From contig CP103908.1 in NCBI GenBank assembly GCA_024970065.1, positions 1,674,001 to 1,738,000 on the forward strand: a stretch of DNA of 64,000 nt. Direction: 5' to 3'. The position numbers and the translations under genes are program-made. This DNA is from Pediococcus acidilactici (lineage in GTDB: Bacteria > Bacillota > Bacilli > Lactobacillales > Lactobacillaceae). Of the stretch, positions 9,933 to 20,365 are shown one piece after another. Under the pieces are notes generated by a model. It had not been told where the DNA came from. It searched no databases and saw only the letters and a program-made list of their open reading frames with translations. Every line of letters begins with the position of its first letter. The stretch's first letter is position 1.

Positions 9933-11561
9933 TTAGTATTCAGGAGTCCACCGGGTATCTGCCACCGCTTTTTTCACGTCGGTGATGGTTTCTTTTGTCA
10001 ATCCTTGATCAACTGCACTTTGGGCAATGCCTTCCGCAACCGTTTGTGAGAATTCACTCAACTTGGAAACTGGTGGCAATACCGCTGCTCCTGGTTTGCT
10101 TACGTCTACGATACCGCCCAATGAATGAGCAGCCTTAGAAATCATTGTATCATTTAATACTTTAGCAGTTGAGGCAATGACCCCTAAACCTAAACCAGGG
10201 TAAACCAACGCGTTGTTAGCTTGACCAATTTGGTAAGTAACGCCGTTGTATTCAATATCGTCAACCGGAATTCCGGTAGCAATCAAGGCGCGACCATCCG
10301 TCCACTTCAACAAGTCTTCCGCCTTTGCTTCAGCTAACTTAGTTGGGTTAGACAATGGGAAGATAATTGGGCGTTCCGTATGAGCAGCCATTTCACGAAC
10401 CACTTCTTCGGTAAAGGCACCTGGTTTTGTAGAAGTACCAACCATGATAGTTGGGTGAACTGCCTTCACTACGGATAGCAAGTCGGTCAATTCTTCTGGG
10501 TTTTCAAATTCGCTGCGCTTACGTGCGAATGGCTTTTGTTCCGGCGTCAACGTTTCGTCATCATCAAACAAAAGACCTTGCTTATCGACCATGTAGAAGT
10601 GTTTCTTAGCTTCTTCTTCGGACAAGCCGTTTTCAACCATTTCTGCGTAAATCCGGCTCAAGATTCCGGCGCCTGCAGTTCCGGCACCGAAGCTTAGGTA
10701 AACTTGGTCCGTAATCTTTTGCTTAGAAATGTTTAGGGCACCTAAGATACCAGCCAAAGTAATAATTCCGGTACCTTGAATGTCATCGTTGAAAATTACG
10801 TAACGATCTTTGTACTTATTCAAAATCTTTGCCGCGTGGTCACGTCCAAAGTCTTCAAAGTGCAGGTACATATTTGGGAATAGGTTTTCTGCAGTTTGAA
10901 CAAATTGATCCACAAATTCAAAGTAACGGTCGCCCTTGATCCGTTCGTGACGGTTACCAAGGTACATCGGATCCTTCAACAATTTTTCGTTGTTAGTTCC
11001 TACATCTAACACAACTGGAAGAACTTGGCTTGGGTCAATTCCAGCAGCAGCGGTATAAACCATCAACTTACCAACCGAAATGTCAACACCGTTAGTTCCC
11101 CAATCACCGATTCCTAAAATACCTTCTGCATCAGTAACTACGATCAAGCGAATGTCCCGGCCATCAGCCGCATTCTTCAACGCCGTTTCCATGTTATCTG
11201 GATCATCGATAGAAAGGAAAGTTGCGTTTTGTGATTGAACGTAAAGTTCACTGTAGTTTTCGATCGTATCCGCAATGGTAGGATCGTAAACAATTGGCAT
11301 AAATTCAACAACGTGTTCACTGAACAACTTGTAGAATAGCACCCGGTTTTCGTTGAAAATTTGCATCAAGAATAACCGTTTTTCTAAATCGTTAGCCTTA
11401 GTTTGAAATTGAGCGTAAGTTTGCGCTACCTGTTCATCCAAAGTTTGGATGTATGGTGGAATCAAACCGTTAAGACCTAACTGATCGCGTTCTGCTTTTG
11501 TAAAAGCAGTTCCCTTATTTAAATAAGGATTGTTCAAAATACTCATTGCTTTTTCAGTCAT
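9933..11561 (-). CDS. mleA: Malolactic enzyme
   Basis: 542 residues of the malic enzyme family; converts L-malate to L-lactate and CO2, using NAD and Mn without net redox change. Motifs: [11 protein letters not shown] (active Tyr), [21 protein letters not shown], the metal/NAD segment EDFGRDHA...[21 protein letters not shown]ossmann glycines, and IFPLSNPT. The [18 protein letters not shown] opening and the WTPEY ending resemble lactobacillar malolactic enzymes rather than oxidative malic enzymes, and the mleR/mleP context agrees. I chose ATG 11561, eight bases after GGAGG; the TTG at 11576 lies inside that ribosome site. Confidence 0.92.
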   Translation of the reverse strand: MTEKAMSILNNPYLNKGTAFTKAERDQLGLNGLIPPYIQTLDEQVAQTYAQFQTKANDLEKRLFLMQIFNENRVLFYKLFSEHVVEFMPIVYDPTIADTIENYSELYVQSQNATFLSIDDPDNMETALKNAADGRDIRLIVVTDAEGILGIGDWGTNGVDISVGKLMVYTAAAGIDPSQVLPVVLDVGTNNEKLLKDPMYLGNRHERIKGDRYFEFVDQFVQTAENLFPNMYLHFEDFGRDHAAKILNKYKDRYVIFNDDIQGTGIITLAGILGALNISKQKITDQVYLSFGAGTAGAGILSRIYAEMVENGLSEEEAKKHFYMVDKQGLLFDDDETLTPEQKPFARKRSEFENPEELTDLLSVVKAVHPTIMVGTSTKPGAFTEEVVREMAAHTERPIIFPLSNPTKLAEAKAEDLLKWTDGRALIATGIPVDDIEYNGVTYQIGQANNALVYPGLGLGVIASTAKVLNDTMISKAAHSLGGIVDVSKPGAAVLPPVSKLSEFSQTVAEGIAQSAVDQGLTKETITDVKKAVADTRWTPEY

Positions 11562-11610
11562 TTTGCTTTCCTCCAATTTTGATTACGCGGTTAGTTTAAA
11601 ACTCGCTAAT

Positions 11611-11632
11611 TGCTATAGTCAAATTATTAGCA
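11611..11632. promoter_or_regulatory. Candidate MleR operator in the divergent mleR-mleA region
   Basis: Inverted repeat TGCTA-N12-TAGCA, a T-N11-A style LysR box, centred between mleA (minus) and mleR (plus). A TATAAT box for mleR is at 11672-11677, very close to its GGAGG (11687). Confidence 0.5.
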
Positions 11633-11696
11633 TATTATAAATTATATTTATATTAGGCTGAAAAATCCTGATATAATAGGCTTATGGAGGAACGTT

Positions 11697-12569
11697 ATGA
11701 ACACTAAAGATTTAAAATATTTTCATTCGCTTGTAAAAAATAAAAACTTTTCTGCGGTTGCGGAAGAATTTAACGTTAGCCAGCCCACCATCAGCATGGC
11801 CATTCGGCGTTTAGAAGACACTTTCCAAACCACGTTGTTCACCCGCGATCAAGGCCGACACCATTTATCCGTCACCCTAAGCGGCCAACAACTGGACGAA
11901 CACGTACAAGCCATCTTGGATCACCTAACCGTTGCCCAAAATAGCATTAAAAATATCAACACAAAAAAGTTAATCCTCGGTCTGCCACCCATTATGACCA
12001 AGTATTTTTTCCCGCGGATTGCCAAACGCCTTACCGAACAAAATTTGTTAAAGGCCATCGTGCCCGTGGAAAAGGGGTCGGCTGAATTAGAAGAAATGCT
12101 GCTTGCCGGGACCCTCGACATGTCCCTAATGGGGGCCATCGAAAAGCAGTTCAACGAAAATCTAGCTTACCAACACTTGGGCAACGACCACTTTGTCGCA
12201 ATCGTCGGTAACCAGTCCCCCTTTTTTTCTCGCGACAAAATCTGGTTCTCCGAATTAAAAAACGAGTCGTTTATCACCTTTGATAGCAACTTTGTTCACG
12301 CAGAAGCTCTACGCAATTTCAGCAACATTACCAATTTTCGGCCTAACGTGGTTTACCAAAGCAATGATTCCCAAGTAATTCAAGAAATGGTGGCCCAAAA
12401 CGTAGGGGTGGGTTTTATCGTCAATTCTGCGGTAATTAAACGCCCGGACGTTCGGGTTCTGCCCTTTTTCGATGAAGAACAACCCTTGTTTTACATGAAC
12501 CTGGTCCAACGTAAAGACCGGATCTTAAGTCCTTACCAACAAAGGATTGCCGATTTAATTTGGGAGTAG
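11697..12569 (+). CDS. mleR: LysR-type regulator of the malolactic cluster
   Basis: 290 residues. N-terminal winged helix-turn-helix (MNTKDLKYFHSLVKNKNFSAVAEEFNVSQPTISMAIRRLEDTFQTTLFTRD, 1-50) followed by a periplasmic-binding-like effector domain. Divergent orientation from mleA and the intervening inverted repeat are the classical arrangement for a LysR activator responding to malate. The start is supported by GGAGG eight bases upstream. Effector identity is inferred from context. Confidence 0.9.
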   Translation: MNTKDLKYFHSLVKNKNFSAVAEEFNVSQPTISMAIRRLEDTFQTTLFTRDQGRHHLSVTLSGQQLDEHVQAILDHLTVAQNSIKNINTKKLILGLPPIMTKYFFPRIAKRLTEQNLLKAIVPVEKGSAELEEMLLAGTLDMSLMGAIEKQFNENLAYQHLGNDHFVAIVGNQSPFFSRDKIWFSELKNESFITFDSNFVHAEALRNFSNITNFRPNVVYQSNDSQVIQEMVAQNVGVGFIVNSAVIKRPDVRVLPFFDEEQPLFYMNLVQRKDRILSPYQQRIADLIWE

Positions 12570-12603
12570 TTAATAAAAGTCGAATAGTTAGTGCGTGCTA
12601 ATA

Positions 12604-12649
12604 TAAAAAGCGGTTATTATGCCAATTCCAAACATAATAACCGCTTTTA
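12604..12649. terminator. Intrinsic terminator of mleR
   Basis: Stem TAAAAAGCGGTTATTATG / CATAATAACCGCTTTTA with loop CCAATTCCAAA. The inner TTATG(CC) motif resembles the second repeat subfamily's hairpin. Confidence 0.8.
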
Positions 12650-12703
12650 GGATTAAACAAGCGCCCTCGAATTTCGTTAACCAGCTCACGCTGAAAATTC
12701 TCG

Positions 12704-12960
12704 TGCTTCTTTGCTACATAGCCGAAATGGGCTCCGTAACCCAGCTCTCTCCGGTTAACCAAAATACCGGCTCAATCGCCAAAAGCGCAAGGATTAACCC
12801 GGTATTTCTGTTAATCCTTGCGCTTTCCTGCTGCGTAGTCGAAATGGGCTCCGTAACCCAGCTCTCTCCGGTTAACCAAAATGCGGCATCAATCGCCTAA
12901 ACCGCGATTAATGCCGCATTTCCGTTAATCCTCAAGAGCTACCCGGGTTACTCCGCCCTC
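12704..12960 (+). repeat. Intergenic palindromic element, tandem double copy
   Basis: Two head-to-tail units (12704-12827 and 12828-12960). Stems: AATACCGG / CCGGTATT in the first, AATGCGGCAT / ATGCCGCATT in the second. The second unit also shows the full outer pairing GTAACCC-AGCTCT...AGAGCT-acc-CGGGTTAC. Its right end abuts the stop codon of the aldo/keto reductase. An apparent 93-residue frame through the repeats is not a gene. Together with the mleR terminator this explains the whole gap 12570-12959. Confidence 0.85.
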
Positions 12961-13874
12961 TAGTTTTTAAACCACTCGTCAATTTCCTTATATTCTTGTT
13001 CGCTAAGTTCAATTTCCGTTGCCTTTGCATTGCTTTCCACTTGTTCCGGTTTGCGTGCCCCTGGGATTACCACACTGATGGCCGGGTTCTTCAAGTACCA
13101 CGCCAAAATCACTTGCGCCACGGTCGCCTGTTTTGCTTCCGCGATTCGGCGTACCTTTTCAGTTGCTTCAATTATTTGATTAAATTGTGCTTCCGAGTAC
13201 TGGTCGAAGCGTTCGTGATCCTTCTTCGTATATTTTCCCGTAAGAATTCCGGACGCCAATGGGAAGTATGGTACAAAAGAGATTTGGTGTTCCGCAAGGT
13301 ATGGGAACAATTCCTTTTCCGCCTCTCGGTGCACTAGGCTGTAATCATCTTCGACAACGTCAATCACGTCTTCCACGTTAGCTTCCTTAATTTGTGCTAA
13401 AGAGAAATTAGAGACCCCGATAGCTTTAATTTTTCCTTCTTTACGTGCCTTAACTAACGCATTAATTGCCTCGTATTTGTCAGTAGTTTCGTCTGGAAAA
13501 TGGATGTAAAAAATGTCAATATAATCCGTCTTCAACCGCCGCAAAGCTGCGTCAATTTGTAACGTTAAAAATTCCGGATCATTATTCGGCTGGTAGTTGT
13601 GTAGCGGATCTTGTGCCGCCTTAGTCGCCAACACTACTTTAGAACGGTCGTAATCTTGTAAAACATCACCAATGATTTCCTCTGAACGACCTTTCCCGTA
13701 AATAAAGGCAGTATCAAGTAATTGAATTCCTTGGTCAAGCGCCTTCCGGACAACTGCATAACCATCTTCATCTTTCAAATCAGGAAATAAGTTATGCCCA
13801 CCAACTTTATTGGTTCCCAAACCTAACGCGGTGGTTTCTACGTCACTTTTACCAATTCGAACTAAATTTGCCAT
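12960..13874 (-). CDS. Aldo/keto reductase
   Basis: 304 residues of the AKR superfamily, (beta/alpha)8 barrel reducing aldehydes or ketones with NADPH. The catalytic tetrad is visible: Asp in LLDTAFIYGKGRSEE, Tyr in the same segment, Lys in VVLATKAA, and His in FYIHFPD. The phosphate-binding end (ISVVIPGARKPEQVESN) is intact. I start at ATG 13874 (MANLVRIGKSDVE), seven bases after GGAGG, rather than 29 codons earlier. Monocistronic, flanked on both sides by palindromic elements. Substrate unknown. Confidence 0.9.
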   Translation of the reverse strand: MANLVRIGKSDVETTALGLGTNKVGGHNLFPDLKDEDGYAVVRKALDQGIQLLDTAFIYGKGRSEEIIGDVLQDYDRSKVVLATKAAQDPLHNYQPNNDPEFLTLQIDAALRRLKTDYIDIFYIHFPDETTDKYEAINALVKARKEGKIKAIGVSNFSLAQIKEANVEDVIDVVEDDYSLVHREAEKELFPYLAEHQISFVPYFPLASGILTGKYTKKDHERFDQYSEAQFNQIIEATEKVRRIAEAKQATVAQVILAWYLKNPAISVVIPGARKPEQVESNAKATEIELSEQEYKEIDEWFKN

Positions 13875-13997
13875 ACGATTACCTCCAGTTATATTTTTCG
13901 TGATTAGCATAACAGATAAACAAACAAAATGAACACTTTTAGTTTTAATGGTTACGTTCATAAACTTTTGTTAGGCTATTTTTAAGGAAAAAAATCT

Positions 13998-14366
13998 GCG
14001 TTCCTTTGCTGCATAGTCGAAAGGGGCTCCGTAACCCAGCTCTCTCCGGTTAACCAAAATGCGGCATCAACCGCCTAAACCGCGATTAATGCCGCATTTC
14101 CGTTAATTTTCGTGCTTCTTTGCCGCGTAGTCGAAACGGGCTCCAGTGCCCAATCTCTTCCGGTTAACCAAAATACCGGCTCAATCGCCAAAAACGCGAT
14201 CAAACCGGTATTTCTGTTAATCCTCGCGTTTTCCTGCCGCATAGCCGAAATGGGCTCCGTAACCCAGCTCTCTCCGGTTAATCAAAATGCGGAACCAATC
14301 GCCTAAACCACGATTAATTCCGCATTTTCATTAATCCTCAAGAGCTACCCGGGTTACTCCGCCCTC
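13998..14366 (+). repeat. Intergenic palindromic element, tandem triple copy
   Basis: Three head-to-tail units, about 13998-14107, 14108-14226 and 14227-14366. Stems: ATGCGGCAT / ATGCCGCAT, AATACCGG / CCGGTATT, and AATGCGGAA / TTCCGCATT. The right end of the last unit carries the stop codon and last codons (QRAE) of the ClC gene. It fills the gap between the aldo/keto reductase promoter and the ClC gene. Confidence 0.85.
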
Positions 14367-15868
14367 TGTTTTATGTATTCCTCTACGTATTTTCGATTTC
14401 CGTGCTGTAGCGTTACTACCAGCGTATCGCCCGCCTTAATTACCGTATCGCCAGACGGAACAATTGCACGGGGGCCCCTTTGAATACTGATCAACAAACT
14501 ATGTGCGGGCCATTGTGCGTTGCGGACTGCCGCCCCGTCAAGTTGGGAGCCTTCCTTTACAAATACTTCCACCCGTTCTTGTCGGCCCTGCGGTTCCGCT
14601 AAAATATCCGGTACCAACTGGTGGAGCAACGATTCGTAAATTGGTTCACCGCCCAATAAATCCAACACAATGTAGGCTACTAGCGCCACCACCGCTAACG
14701 GCATTAAGTGCTGCAACGAACCCACCATTTCGGTAATCAATAAGATGGCCGTAAACGGCGCCTTCCCTATCGAAGCAAAGTATCCCGCCATGGCATAGAT
14801 CACAAAGTTAGGTAAGTAACGGGCGTCGATCAACCCCCAGTGTGCCATTATGCTTACGTAAAGGGCACCACTTACCGCTCCGAGCGTTAATATAGGAAGA
14901 AAAATTCCACCCGGTAGCCCTGAACCGTACGAAACCATGGAGAAAACAAACCGAATCACTAGTAAAATCAAGAGCGTCACGAATACCGGATTTTGCGCCG
15001 CAATCGTGGTAATCAGCGTGTTTCCTCCGCCAAGGTAGGACGGCCATCCCCAGCCTACCGGAATAATTAGGATAAAGGGCACTAAGCTATCCAACCACCG
15101 CGGCAAAAATTTAATTTTGCCGTACCAAGTCTTTAATTTCAGCGTGCAGATTTGATACAGCCGGCCAAAAAGCCCCAGTAAAATTCCTAACACCAACAAA
15201 TGCCAGTATAAATTAAGTGGTAACGCGTGAGGATAGACGATTGCCAACACGGGAGTTAACCCAAAAAAGGTCAGCGAAATGAAGTTTGCCACCACCGCGC
15301 TCGTCAGCGCACTAATCCACACTAACGTAGAAAAGTTGTGGTAAATTTCTTCCAACACAAACAGGGTGCTCGCAATCGGTGCGTTAAACGCTGCGGATAA
15401 ACCGGCCGCCGCTCCTCCGGCAATCAACACCCGGCGTTGCGATCCGCGATACCGTAAAGTTTCGCTCCAGCCTTGTCCTACGGCTGCTCCTAGCTGAATC
15501 GAAGGGCCTTCCCGTCCTAACATCAGTCCCGAGCCAATTGCTAAAATGCCCCCGACAAACTTTTTCCACAATACCGGCCACCATTGTTCCTCGTATTCTC
15601 CCGATAGCTGTCCTTCAATTTGGGGAATCCCGGATCCCGAAATATCTGGCGTCGTTTTAACTAAAAAACCTACTCCGACTGCTAAAATAAGGTTTAACAG
15701 GACAATCCACTGCCAGTCGGTGGAAAAATTTTGGTATAGTTGTTGGAAAAAAATTAGCAATTTTTCAATTGTCAGTCGAAAAATACTAACAATTAATCCG
15801 ATTAAGCCGCCCACCACTACTGAATTTAACAGCGTTGATAGACGGGTGTCTTCAATTTTTAAATGCAT
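14354..15868 (-). CDS. ClC-family chloride channel or H+/Cl- exchanger with C-terminal TrkA-C domain
   Basis: 504 residues. The ClC selectivity motifs are present: GSGIPQ (about 78), GREGPSIQLGA (about 119-129), GLPGGIFLP (about 316) and the Glu of GREGP that gates proton-coupled exchange. About ten membrane segments occupy residues 12-410; residues 420-500 form a TrkA-C-like regulatory domain (VKEGSQLDGAAVRNAQWP...IKAGDTLVVTLQ). Such proteins help acid resistance by charge compensation. Start ATG 15868 has AGGTGG seven bases upstream. The C terminus is supplied by the palindromic repeat. Confidence 0.92.
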   Translation of the reverse strand: MHLKIEDTRLSTLLNSVVVGGLIGLIVSIFRLTIEKLLIFFQQLYQNFSTDWQWIVLLNLILAVGVGFLVKTTPDISGSGIPQIEGQLSGEYEEQWWPVLWKKFVGGILAIGSGLMLGREGPSIQLGAAVGQGWSETLRYRGSQRRVLIAGGAAAGLSAAFNAPIASTLFVLEEIYHNFSTLVWISALTSAVVANFISLTFFGLTPVLAIVYPHALPLNLYWHLLVLGILLGLFGRLYQICTLKLKTWYGKIKFLPRWLDSLVPFILIIPVGWGWPSYLGGGNTLITTIAAQNPVFVTLLILLVIRFVFSMVSYGSGLPGGIFLPILTLGAVSGALYVSIMAHWGLIDARYLPNFVIYAMAGYFASIGKAPFTAILLITEMVGSLQHLMPLAVVALVAYIVLDLLGGEPIYESLLHQLVPDILAEPQGRQERVEVFVKEGSQLDGAAVRNAQWPAHSLLISIQRGPRAIVPSGDTVIKAGDTLVVTLQHGNRKYVEEYIKQRAE

Positions 15869-16002
15869 CAGCATTCCACCTCGTTCAAAAGATTAACCTT
15901 ACTTATGTTAGCATAACTAAAACTCTCGCCAAGTTTTGAATTTAGGATTTGTTAGAAACCTGTATAATGGATTGGTAAGAATAATTGAGGATGGTGTTAT
16001 AA

Positions 16003-16632
16003 ATGAAAAAAGTAGTTAGCTTTGCAGGGTTCGATACCTTGTTCAACGTGCAACCTTTTTACGAAGCGGTTGGACGGATTGGCAACCGCTACGACATTGA
16101 CGAAAAAAAGGTTCGGGATACTTACCGCCAAAAAGAACGGGCTTTAATGCAACAAAGTGAATTTATGAAGTACTCTAAACTAATGGAAGTGGCTCTAAAC
16201 GAAACTGCCGAAGAACTAAACTTCACGATTGACCCCAGTGATTTCAGTGACGTTTTAATTGCCCACACGGTAATGGAGCCGTTCCCCGATGCACCAACTG
16301 CACTATATAACATTAAGGAAAAAGGCTATGAGACTGTCTTACTGACCAACCACTCTAAAGACTTAATTCAAGCTAACGTGGTCAAACTGGAACATAATTT
16401 TGATCAAATCATCACTGCTGAAGACGTTCAGGCTTACAAACCTAACGCACGATTCTTTGCATACGCTGCCCAACAATTAGGCGACGTTGACGAACACGTT
16501 CACATTGCGGTTGACCCTACTAAGGATATTCAACCGGCTCAAGCAGCTGGCTGGCAAGTAATCCAAATTGACCGCCAGGACGATAACGCTCAGGTAGCTT
16601 CCTTGATGGACGCTGCAGAACAATTAGGTTAA
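16003..16632 (+). CDS. HAD-superfamily protein with a substituted nucleophile
   Basis: 209 residues with haloacid-dehalogenase-like layout: motif I region SFAGFDTLF (6-14), a helical cap (about 18-85), motif II LLTNHS (about 108), motif III Lys in AYKPN (about 147), and motif IV HIAVDPTKDIQPAQAAGW (about 166). In normal members motif I reads FDAYGTLF with Asp as nucleophile; here the aligned residue is Ala8 and the DxD-like second position is Phe10. The protein is therefore likely not a phosphatase by the usual mechanism. Monocistronic with a TATAAT box at 15963-15968 and its own terminator. Confidence 0.75.
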   Translation: MKKVVSFAGFDTLFNVQPFYEAVGRIGNRYDIDEKKVRDTYRQKERALMQQSEFMKYSKLMEVALNETAEELNFTIDPSDFSDVLIAHTVMEPFPDAPTALYNIKEKGYETVLLTNHSKDLIQANVVKLEHNFDQIITAEDVQAYKPNARFFAYAAQQLGDVDEHVHIAVDPTKDIQPAQAAGWQVIQIDRQDDNAQVASLMDAAEQLG

Positions 16633-16674
16633 GGCAGCTAACAGTTAAAAAACTATGAACGAATTCATAACCAA

Positions 16675-16714
16675 TAAAAAAGGAACCAGAACTTAAACTC
16701 TGGTTCCTTTTTTA
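16675..16714. terminator. Intrinsic terminator after the HAD gene
   Basis: Stem AAAAAAGGAACCAGA / TCTGGTTCCTTTTTT with loop ACTTAAAC. Strong and symmetric. Confidence 0.85.
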
Positions 16715-16886
16715 TTTAAAACGGTAAACGCACTACGGCAAAACGTCATTGATTTAAGGTTGTCGGAGTGTGACACCTTGCCAACCAAGGGGTGTTTAAA
16801 TTGCTTCTGACCAATAGTATCTCTCCGTTTAAATAGAGATAGTCTCGCATCATTTTAATAGCCCACTTTAATAGTTTAACGTGTGA

Positions 16887-16978
16887 TATAATCTCCGTAG
16901 AGTGTATAACCTATTGTTCATCCTTCTAATATGAGAAGAACATAAACACTACGCTGTTTAACTAGGAGTTAAAAAACA
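16887..16978 (+). promoter_or_regulatory. Promoter and structured leader of the first A gene
   Basis: TATAAT at 16887-16892, then a leader of about 80 bases able to fold (CGTAG(a)GTGT with ACACTACG outside, CTTCT with AGAAG inside), ending in AGGAG nine bases before the start. The upstream part of the gap, 16715-16886, shows nothing else I recognise. Confidence 0.4.
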
Positions 16979-17716
16979 ATGACTACTGTACCTAAAAACA
17001 ATATTATTCTAGGTGAATTTTTAAAAGGCTTTTATGACCCACAATTCACATGGGATGCGAAAGAAACTAACGGACTGACCGACATTTGCCAACCACTAGC
17101 CCAATCCGCCGCTTACTATGATATTCCTGTCTACATTTTAGCTAACGACATTGATCAAAAAGCACAAGCCAATCTACACATTGAACCTGTGAAAGTTAAT
17201 CCTCAGCGATATAAATTAACCCTATACTTTATCCGTTGGGAAATTGCGTTAAATTTTTTGGTTGAGCATCCTGAATTTGAAAAAGTGGCTTTAGTTGATG
17301 CTACTGACGTTACGTTACTCAATTATCCTTTTGACCAAGTGGAAGATGAGATTTTATATTTTGGCGATGAAATTAACTACTTAGATGCGGGGATTATTAA
17401 AGGGGATGCCAAAACGCCCAAAATGAGAGACTTTTTCGAGGAAAATCCTGAATTACAACTGCTCAACCCAGGGGTAATTGTGGGGACACGGCAAACAATC
17501 ATTGAATTTTTGACAATCTTCGTTAGCATCTTTAACCGTGTTCAAATAGAAGAAATGCGGGACGTACCGGACCAGCAACTTGGAAATTATGAAATGGCCT
17601 TGGTTAACTACGTTGCTTACCGATACTTCTATAGCCGGATTAGGCATGGCCGCAAAGTTAGTACTTTATTCATGTACAACGAAGGCACTAGTAGCGCATG
17701 GTTTAAGCACAAATAA
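16979..17716 (+). CDS. Family A protein 1: GT-A-like transferase (divergent member)
   Basis: 245 residues, soluble, no signal peptide. First member of the A family described in the summary. It holds the core LVDATDVTLLNYPF, LYFGDE, LNPGVIVGTR and YEMALVNYVAY, and the C terminus SSAWFKHK. The N terminus differs from the other copies (TTVPKNNIILGEF for KVEPNVVISEF), and the second half contains DQQLGNYEMALVNY, which is nearest to the DQ...N pattern of known GT-A enzymes. It therefore looks like the outgroup copy. It is followed 12 bases later by B1 and separated from the rest of the array by glpKOF. The transferase reading is inference from motifs; the donor and acceptor are unknown. Confidence 0.7.
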   Translation: MTTVPKNNIILGEFLKGFYDPQFTWDAKETNGLTDICQPLAQSAAYYDIPVYILANDIDQKAQANLHIEPVKVNPQRYKLTLYFIRWEIALNFLVEHPEFEKVALVDATDVTLLNYPFDQVEDEILYFGDEINYLDAGIIKGDAKTPKMRDFFEENPELQLLNPGVIVGTRQTIIEFLTIFVSIFNRVQIEEMRDVPDQQLGNYEMALVNYVAYRYFYSRIRHGRKVSTLFMYNEGTSSAWFKHK

Positions 17717-17728
17717 CGGGTGGTAAAA

Positions 17729-18538
17729 ATGGATATTAATAAATTAATGCATATACTTGATAATCAAGAATGGACTGTTGAAAATGCAGGAGCTGACGGA
17801 ACTGGCTCAGTGATTTATATGGGGCAAAACCAGGGAATTTTAATTCTAAAATTAAATCCCAATGGAACGATTTCCTTTCCAACCCGGATGGGTTTTCTTC
17901 CTCCTGAGTATCGTAATTGGCAGTTTAACGAAGCTCAACAATTAGTTGAGCTCATGGATAAAGATCACCAAATAACAACAAGTTTCCATACTCCCAAAGA
18001 GGAGGGCTTACATTTAGTCATGCGGGAGCAAGATCCGCAGGGAGTTCCACGAAGATTAGTCACGCGCCCTAAACTATTTAAAAATGCAAAAAAGCAAATC
18101 ATGCCTAATCCCCAATTAAATGCTGGAAAAATGATTTTAGCTAAAAACTACCATCCTGACTCAGAATTGGGAAACATCGTAAAAAACTATGTTTTGGGAG
18201 TTCACCGCATCCAAAACGACCTTGATCATCTGCCTGGTATTAGGGAATCTCTTAACTACCTAATCGAACATCCGGCTTTAAAAGAAGTTGCTGTTATCAG
18301 TGACCCCAATGTACAAGATAACCCGTTTGCAGAACTAGCACTTTCAAAAATTAAGGCAAACGTTTCAGGAACCGTTCTAGTTGCTTCGCGAGGGTTGATG
18401 ATTGAATTGTTGGGACAAGTACTGATCGAAGCTTACCACCAAGCCTTTGAACATCAAATCATGCAAGATGAAGACGTTTCAGTTTCAATTAAAGATACTT
18501 TGGAAACTAAGTTTAAAGAGCGGGTACAATGGATATAA
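17729..18538 (+). CDS. Family B protein 1: A-like pseudo-transferase partner (divergent member)
   Basis: 269 residues from ATG 17729 (GGGTGG five bases upstream; the GTG at 17720 is less likely). N-terminal module: LILKLNPNGTISFPTRMGFLPPEYRNWQFNEAQQLV. The C-terminal half is important because it still resembles family A: HPALKEVAVISDPNVQDNPF corresponds to HPEIEKAALTDATDVTMLNYPF, and GTVLVASRGLMIELLGQVLIEAY corresponds to LGVMVGTRAVLIEYLGIMVKII. The DxxD is reduced to SDPN. This copy is the best bridge showing that B contains a decayed A domain. Cytosolic; likely cotranscribed and partnered with A1. Confidence 0.7.
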   Translation: MDINKLMHILDNQEWTVENAGADGTGSVIYMGQNQGILILKLNPNGTISFPTRMGFLPPEYRNWQFNEAQQLVELMDKDHQITTSFHTPKEEGLHLVMREQDPQGVPRRLVTRPKLFKNAKKQIMPNPQLNAGKMILAKNYHPDSELGNIVKNYVLGVHRIQNDLDHLPGIRESLNYLIEHPALKEVAVISDPNVQDNPFAELALSKIKANVSGTVLVASRGLMIELLGQVLIEAYHQAFEHQIMQDEDVSVSIKDTLETKFKERVQWI

Positions 18539-18562
18539 ATTTAATTGAACTAAGTGAATACT

Positions 18563-18595
18563 AGGAGGTTGGGAAAAATTTCCAGCCTCTTTTTG
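18563..18595 (+). terminator. Intrinsic terminator after pair 1
   Basis: Stem GAGGTTGG / CCAGCCTC with loop GAAAAATTT and a TTTTT run. It closes the A1-B1 unit before the glycerol operon. Confidence 0.75.
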
Positions 18596-18759
18596 ATTAC
18601 TAAAACCGCCCCTTTTTACCAAAGCGGGTATTTTTTTAGGATGTAGTTACTTTTCAGATTTAAAAAACCACTTAAACCCCTTAAAAAGCCCGTATTATAG
18701 CATTTTCTTGTGATTGTTCTCGACAAAACTTTCTATTTCTAAATCACTTACAAATAGTT

Positions 18760-18792
18760 TATAATTATCTTGAAGTTCAGAAAGCGCTTTCT
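18760..18792 (+). promoter_or_regulatory. Promoter and cre box of the glycerol operon
   Basis: TATAAT at 18760-18765, followed at 18779-18792 by the perfect palindrome AGAAAGCGCTTTCT, which matches the CcpA catabolite-responsive core (AAnCGnTnnC). Its place just downstream of the -10 box fits repression of glpK in the presence of glucose. Confidence 0.65.
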
Positions 18793-18795
18793 TAA

Positions 18796-20346
<1,551 letters not shown>

Positions 20347-20365
20347 CTCTTAGGAGGATTATTAT

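Noticed and set aside
9933-11561. Oxidative NAD-malic enzyme
   Set aside because: N- and C-terminal sequence style, the LysR neighbour and AEC permease fit malolactic enzyme better.
12619-12900. Open frame of 93 codons with internal repetition
   Set aside because: It runs through two palindromic element units; its repeats are those of the DNA element, and it has no ribosome site. The same holds for the frame at 14112-14306.
12704-14366. Tandem repeats considered as a CRISPR array
   Set aside because: Units are 110-140 bases, palindromic, without regular short repeats or unique spacers, and no cas genes are near.
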